Shown: positions 35,133 through 36,505 of the stretch, piece by piece | Layout of the letters: every line of letters starts with the position of its first letter | Position numbering within the stretch: position 1 is the first letter of the stretch | Assembly (NCBI GenBank): GCA_030041195.1 | Contig: JASHOI010000028.1 | Span: 1-36,505, forward strand | Reading direction: 5' to 3' | DNA from: Streptosporangiaceae bacterium | GTDB taxonomy: Bacteria; Actinomycetota; Actinomycetes; Streptosporangiales; Streptosporangiaceae | Length of the DNA stretch: 36,505 nucleotides | Made by a program: the position numbers and the translations under genes | Notes under the pieces: generated by a model | What the model was told of the DNA's origin: nothing | Databases searched by the model: none | Seen by the model: the letters and a program-made list of their open reading frames with translations, nothing else

Positions 35133-36505
35133 TTACCCGGATGGGCTGAGCGAGACGTGGCGGTTCGTGCTGGCCAGCTTGGCGCTGACCTGGCCGGCGT
35201 CCGGGTGCTGGATGTCCTCGAGGATGGCCAGCGCCTGCTGCCAGGCCTCCCGGGCCTGGTCCAGCTCGCCGGCGGCCTGACGCGTGTCGCCGAGGCTGGT
35301 GAGGGAGTCCGCTTCGTAGAAGCGATCGCCGAGTTCCCGGTTGAGGCTGAGCGCGTGCTGGTAGCAGACCGCAGCCTCGGCAAGGTTGCCGACATGGTGC
35401 TCGACGTAACCCAGGCTGTCCCAGGCATAGGCCTCGTTCTTCCGGTGGCCGATGTCGGAGCTCAGCGTCAGTGACCGCTGGCAGAACGCGCGCGCTTGCG
35501 CGTAGTCGCCAAGCAGCGCATGACACCAGCCGACGCTGTTAAGCGACTCGGCCTGCCCCCTCTGGTGGCCCGCGGCCTGGTAGGAGCGCAGCGCGTGCTC
35601 ATAGTGGCTGAGCGCGTCGGCGTAGCGCGACTGTCGCTGGGCGACCCAGGCAAGCGACTGGCGGGTCTTGGCCTCGCCGATGCGGTCGCCGAGCTGCCGG
35701 TACAGCTCGAGGCAGTTGCCGAGGTGGGCGCGGGCCTCGTCGTAGTCGCCGAGCTTGCTGCAGGCGTTGGCCAGCAGGCGGCGGGACTCGGCTTGCGCGG
35801 CCGTATCGTCCATCCGGGCAGCGGCGGCCACGGCGGTGCGCTGGCTGGAGACCCACTCCTGCCAGCGCCCGCGCCGGTTGAGGAAGTCCGTCATCGTCCA
35901 GGGAACCTGCCAGGCATGGACGTCGGATCCGCTCTCGGTGGCAACGGCGACGGCGGCGAGCAGCACCTGCAGCTCAGCCTCGAACCAGGCCATCGCCTGC
36001 TCGTAGCCGGCTGGCCGCTCGGGGGCCACGCCGGGCCGGGGCGGGGCGAGGCTGATCAGGTCGCGTGCCGGGTTGAGCACGAGCGCGGCGGCGTGGGCAG
36101 TGTGCAAGTAGTGGTCCAGCACGCGGCCGGCGGCCGCTCGGCGCTCAGCCTGGCTCTCGGTGGCGCAGGCCTCGCTGGCGGCGTAGGCGCGGAGCAGGTC
36201 GTGCAGCGCGTAGCGGCCGACGGTGTGCTCGGTGACCAGGCAGCCGTGGGTGAGTTCGCTGAGCATCTGCCGCGCTTCGCGCTCGCTCGCCCCGGCCAGG
36301 CTGGCGGCGGCCGGGGCGGTGATGTCGGGACCGGGGTGCACCCCGAGCAGCCGGAACATCCGCGCCGTCTGCGGCCTGAGCTGCCGGGTGGACCAGGAGA
36401 ACACCGCCCGCACGCTGGCGGCCGGGTCGCCGCCGTCGAGGACGTCCAGCCGCCCGGCCGTTTCGCGCAGCTCACCGGCCAGCGCGGCCAGCGGCAGGCG
36501 AGGCC
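35133..36505 (-). CDS. NB-ARC/TPR regulator of AfsR type (N-terminus beyond window)
   Basis: The frame is open to the right edge, giving the last 457 residues. The visible start, 'RLPLAALAGELRETAGRLDV' and 'ASVRAVFSWSTRQL', is the end of an NB-ARC ATPase domain with its winged helix ('LFRLLGVHPGPDI' pattern, 'MLSELTHGCLVTEHTVGRYA', 'LHDLLRAYA'). At least five tetratricopeptide repeats follow ('RRLLANACSKLGDYDEARAH', 'SLNSVGWCHALLGDYAQARA' and so on). In SARP/AfsR regulators an N-terminal DNA-binding and BTAD region precedes these; whether it exists here cannot be seen. Such proteins often control secondary metabolism, which would fit the flavin hydroxylase next door. Confidence 0.88.
   Translation of the reverse strand, partial: PRLPLAALAGELRETAGRLDVLDGGDPAASVRAVFSWSTRQLRPQTARMFRLLGVHPGPDITAPAAASLAGASEREARQMLSELTHGCLVTEHTVGRYALHDLLRAYAASEACATESQAERRAAAGRVLDHYLHTAHAAALVLNPARDLISLAPPRPGVAPERPAGYEQAMAWFEAELQVLLAAVAVATESGSDVHAWQVPWTMTDFLNRRGRWQEWVSSQRTAVAAAARMDDTAAQAESRRLLANACSKLGDYDEARAHLGNCLELYRQLGDRIGEAKTRQSLAWVAQRQSRYADALSHYEHALRSYQAAGHQRGQAESLNSVGWCHALLGDYAQARAFCQRSLTLSSDIGHRKNEAYAWDSLGYVEHHVGNLAEAAVCYQHALSLNRELGDRFYEADSLTSLGDTRQAAGELDQAREAWQQALAILEDIQHPDAGQVSAKLASTNRHVSLSPSG

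Overview
The window is very GC-rich DNA with GTG/TTG starts, tightly packed coding sequence, and an F420-type luciferase-like oxidoreductase, a mycothiol-dependent-isomerase-type protein, a DUF5134-like membrane protein, a PF04672-type methyltransferase and an AfsR-like NB-ARC/TPR protein. Together these point to a soil-type actinomycete (Streptosporangiales/Streptomyces-like breadth). Genus cannot be told from sequence reading alone. No rRNA, tRNA, CRISPR array or intact transposase was seen.

Layout. (1) 1-1708: a truncated TetR repressor diverges from an LLM flavin/F420 oxidoreductase across a tandem 17-bp operator. (2) 8849-1716 (minus): a tightly spaced six-gene run: MMPL transporter fused to a GNAT domain, MDMPI/DinB-type metal enzyme, aldehyde dehydrogenase, 3-hydroxybenzoate-6-hydroxylase-like flavoprotein, class II aldolase/decarboxylase-like protein, and a small unknown protein. 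A TetR gene (8973) diverges from it across a palindrome. This looks like an uptake/modification and aromatic-acid or aldehyde catabolic operon whose ring-cleavage step is not in the window. (3) 9618-12224: a gene-poor stretch with one possible tiny gene, a zinc-ribbon/HTH protein whose ribosome site lies in a hairpin, a lipobox protein with a C-terminal membrane anchor, and a Stf0-like sulfotransferase that seems to have lost an internal segment. (4) 12340-16624: an S9A prolyl oligopeptidase, then a TetR/DHA2-MFS divergent pair with two copies of a 17-bp operator lying over both promoters. (5) 16625-18725: a hairpin-rich 305-bp leader before a two-gene membrane operon; the first protein is an internal duplication of a four-helix module. 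(6) 18715-23414: DUF1810 protein, a PadR-ABC ATPase-permease operon with twin perfect operators, and a DMT-type exporter.

(7) 23415-26011 reads as an accessory, visibly less GC-rich segment. It has a 60-bp array of inverted and direct repeats between two small divergent reading frames that share a short motif, then a PASTA-domain lipoprotein with 30-bp tandem repeats and a two-helix membrane protein of unknown family. (8) 25985-28221: TfoX-like protein, MerR regulator and a broken DHA2 MFS gene. (9) 28236-33366: ATP-grasp ligase-like protein, VOC protein, SAM methyltransferase, SRPBCC protein, APH-type kinase and a short threonine-dehydratase-like PLP enzyme. (10) 33367-36505: a hairpin-rich leader, a group A flavin hydroxylase, and the C-terminal part of an NB-ARC/TPR regulator running off the window.

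A recurrent theme is local one-component regulation: five small repressor/activator genes (three TetR, one PadR, one MerR) each sit beside a recognisable inverted repeat and a transport or oxidoreductase target.
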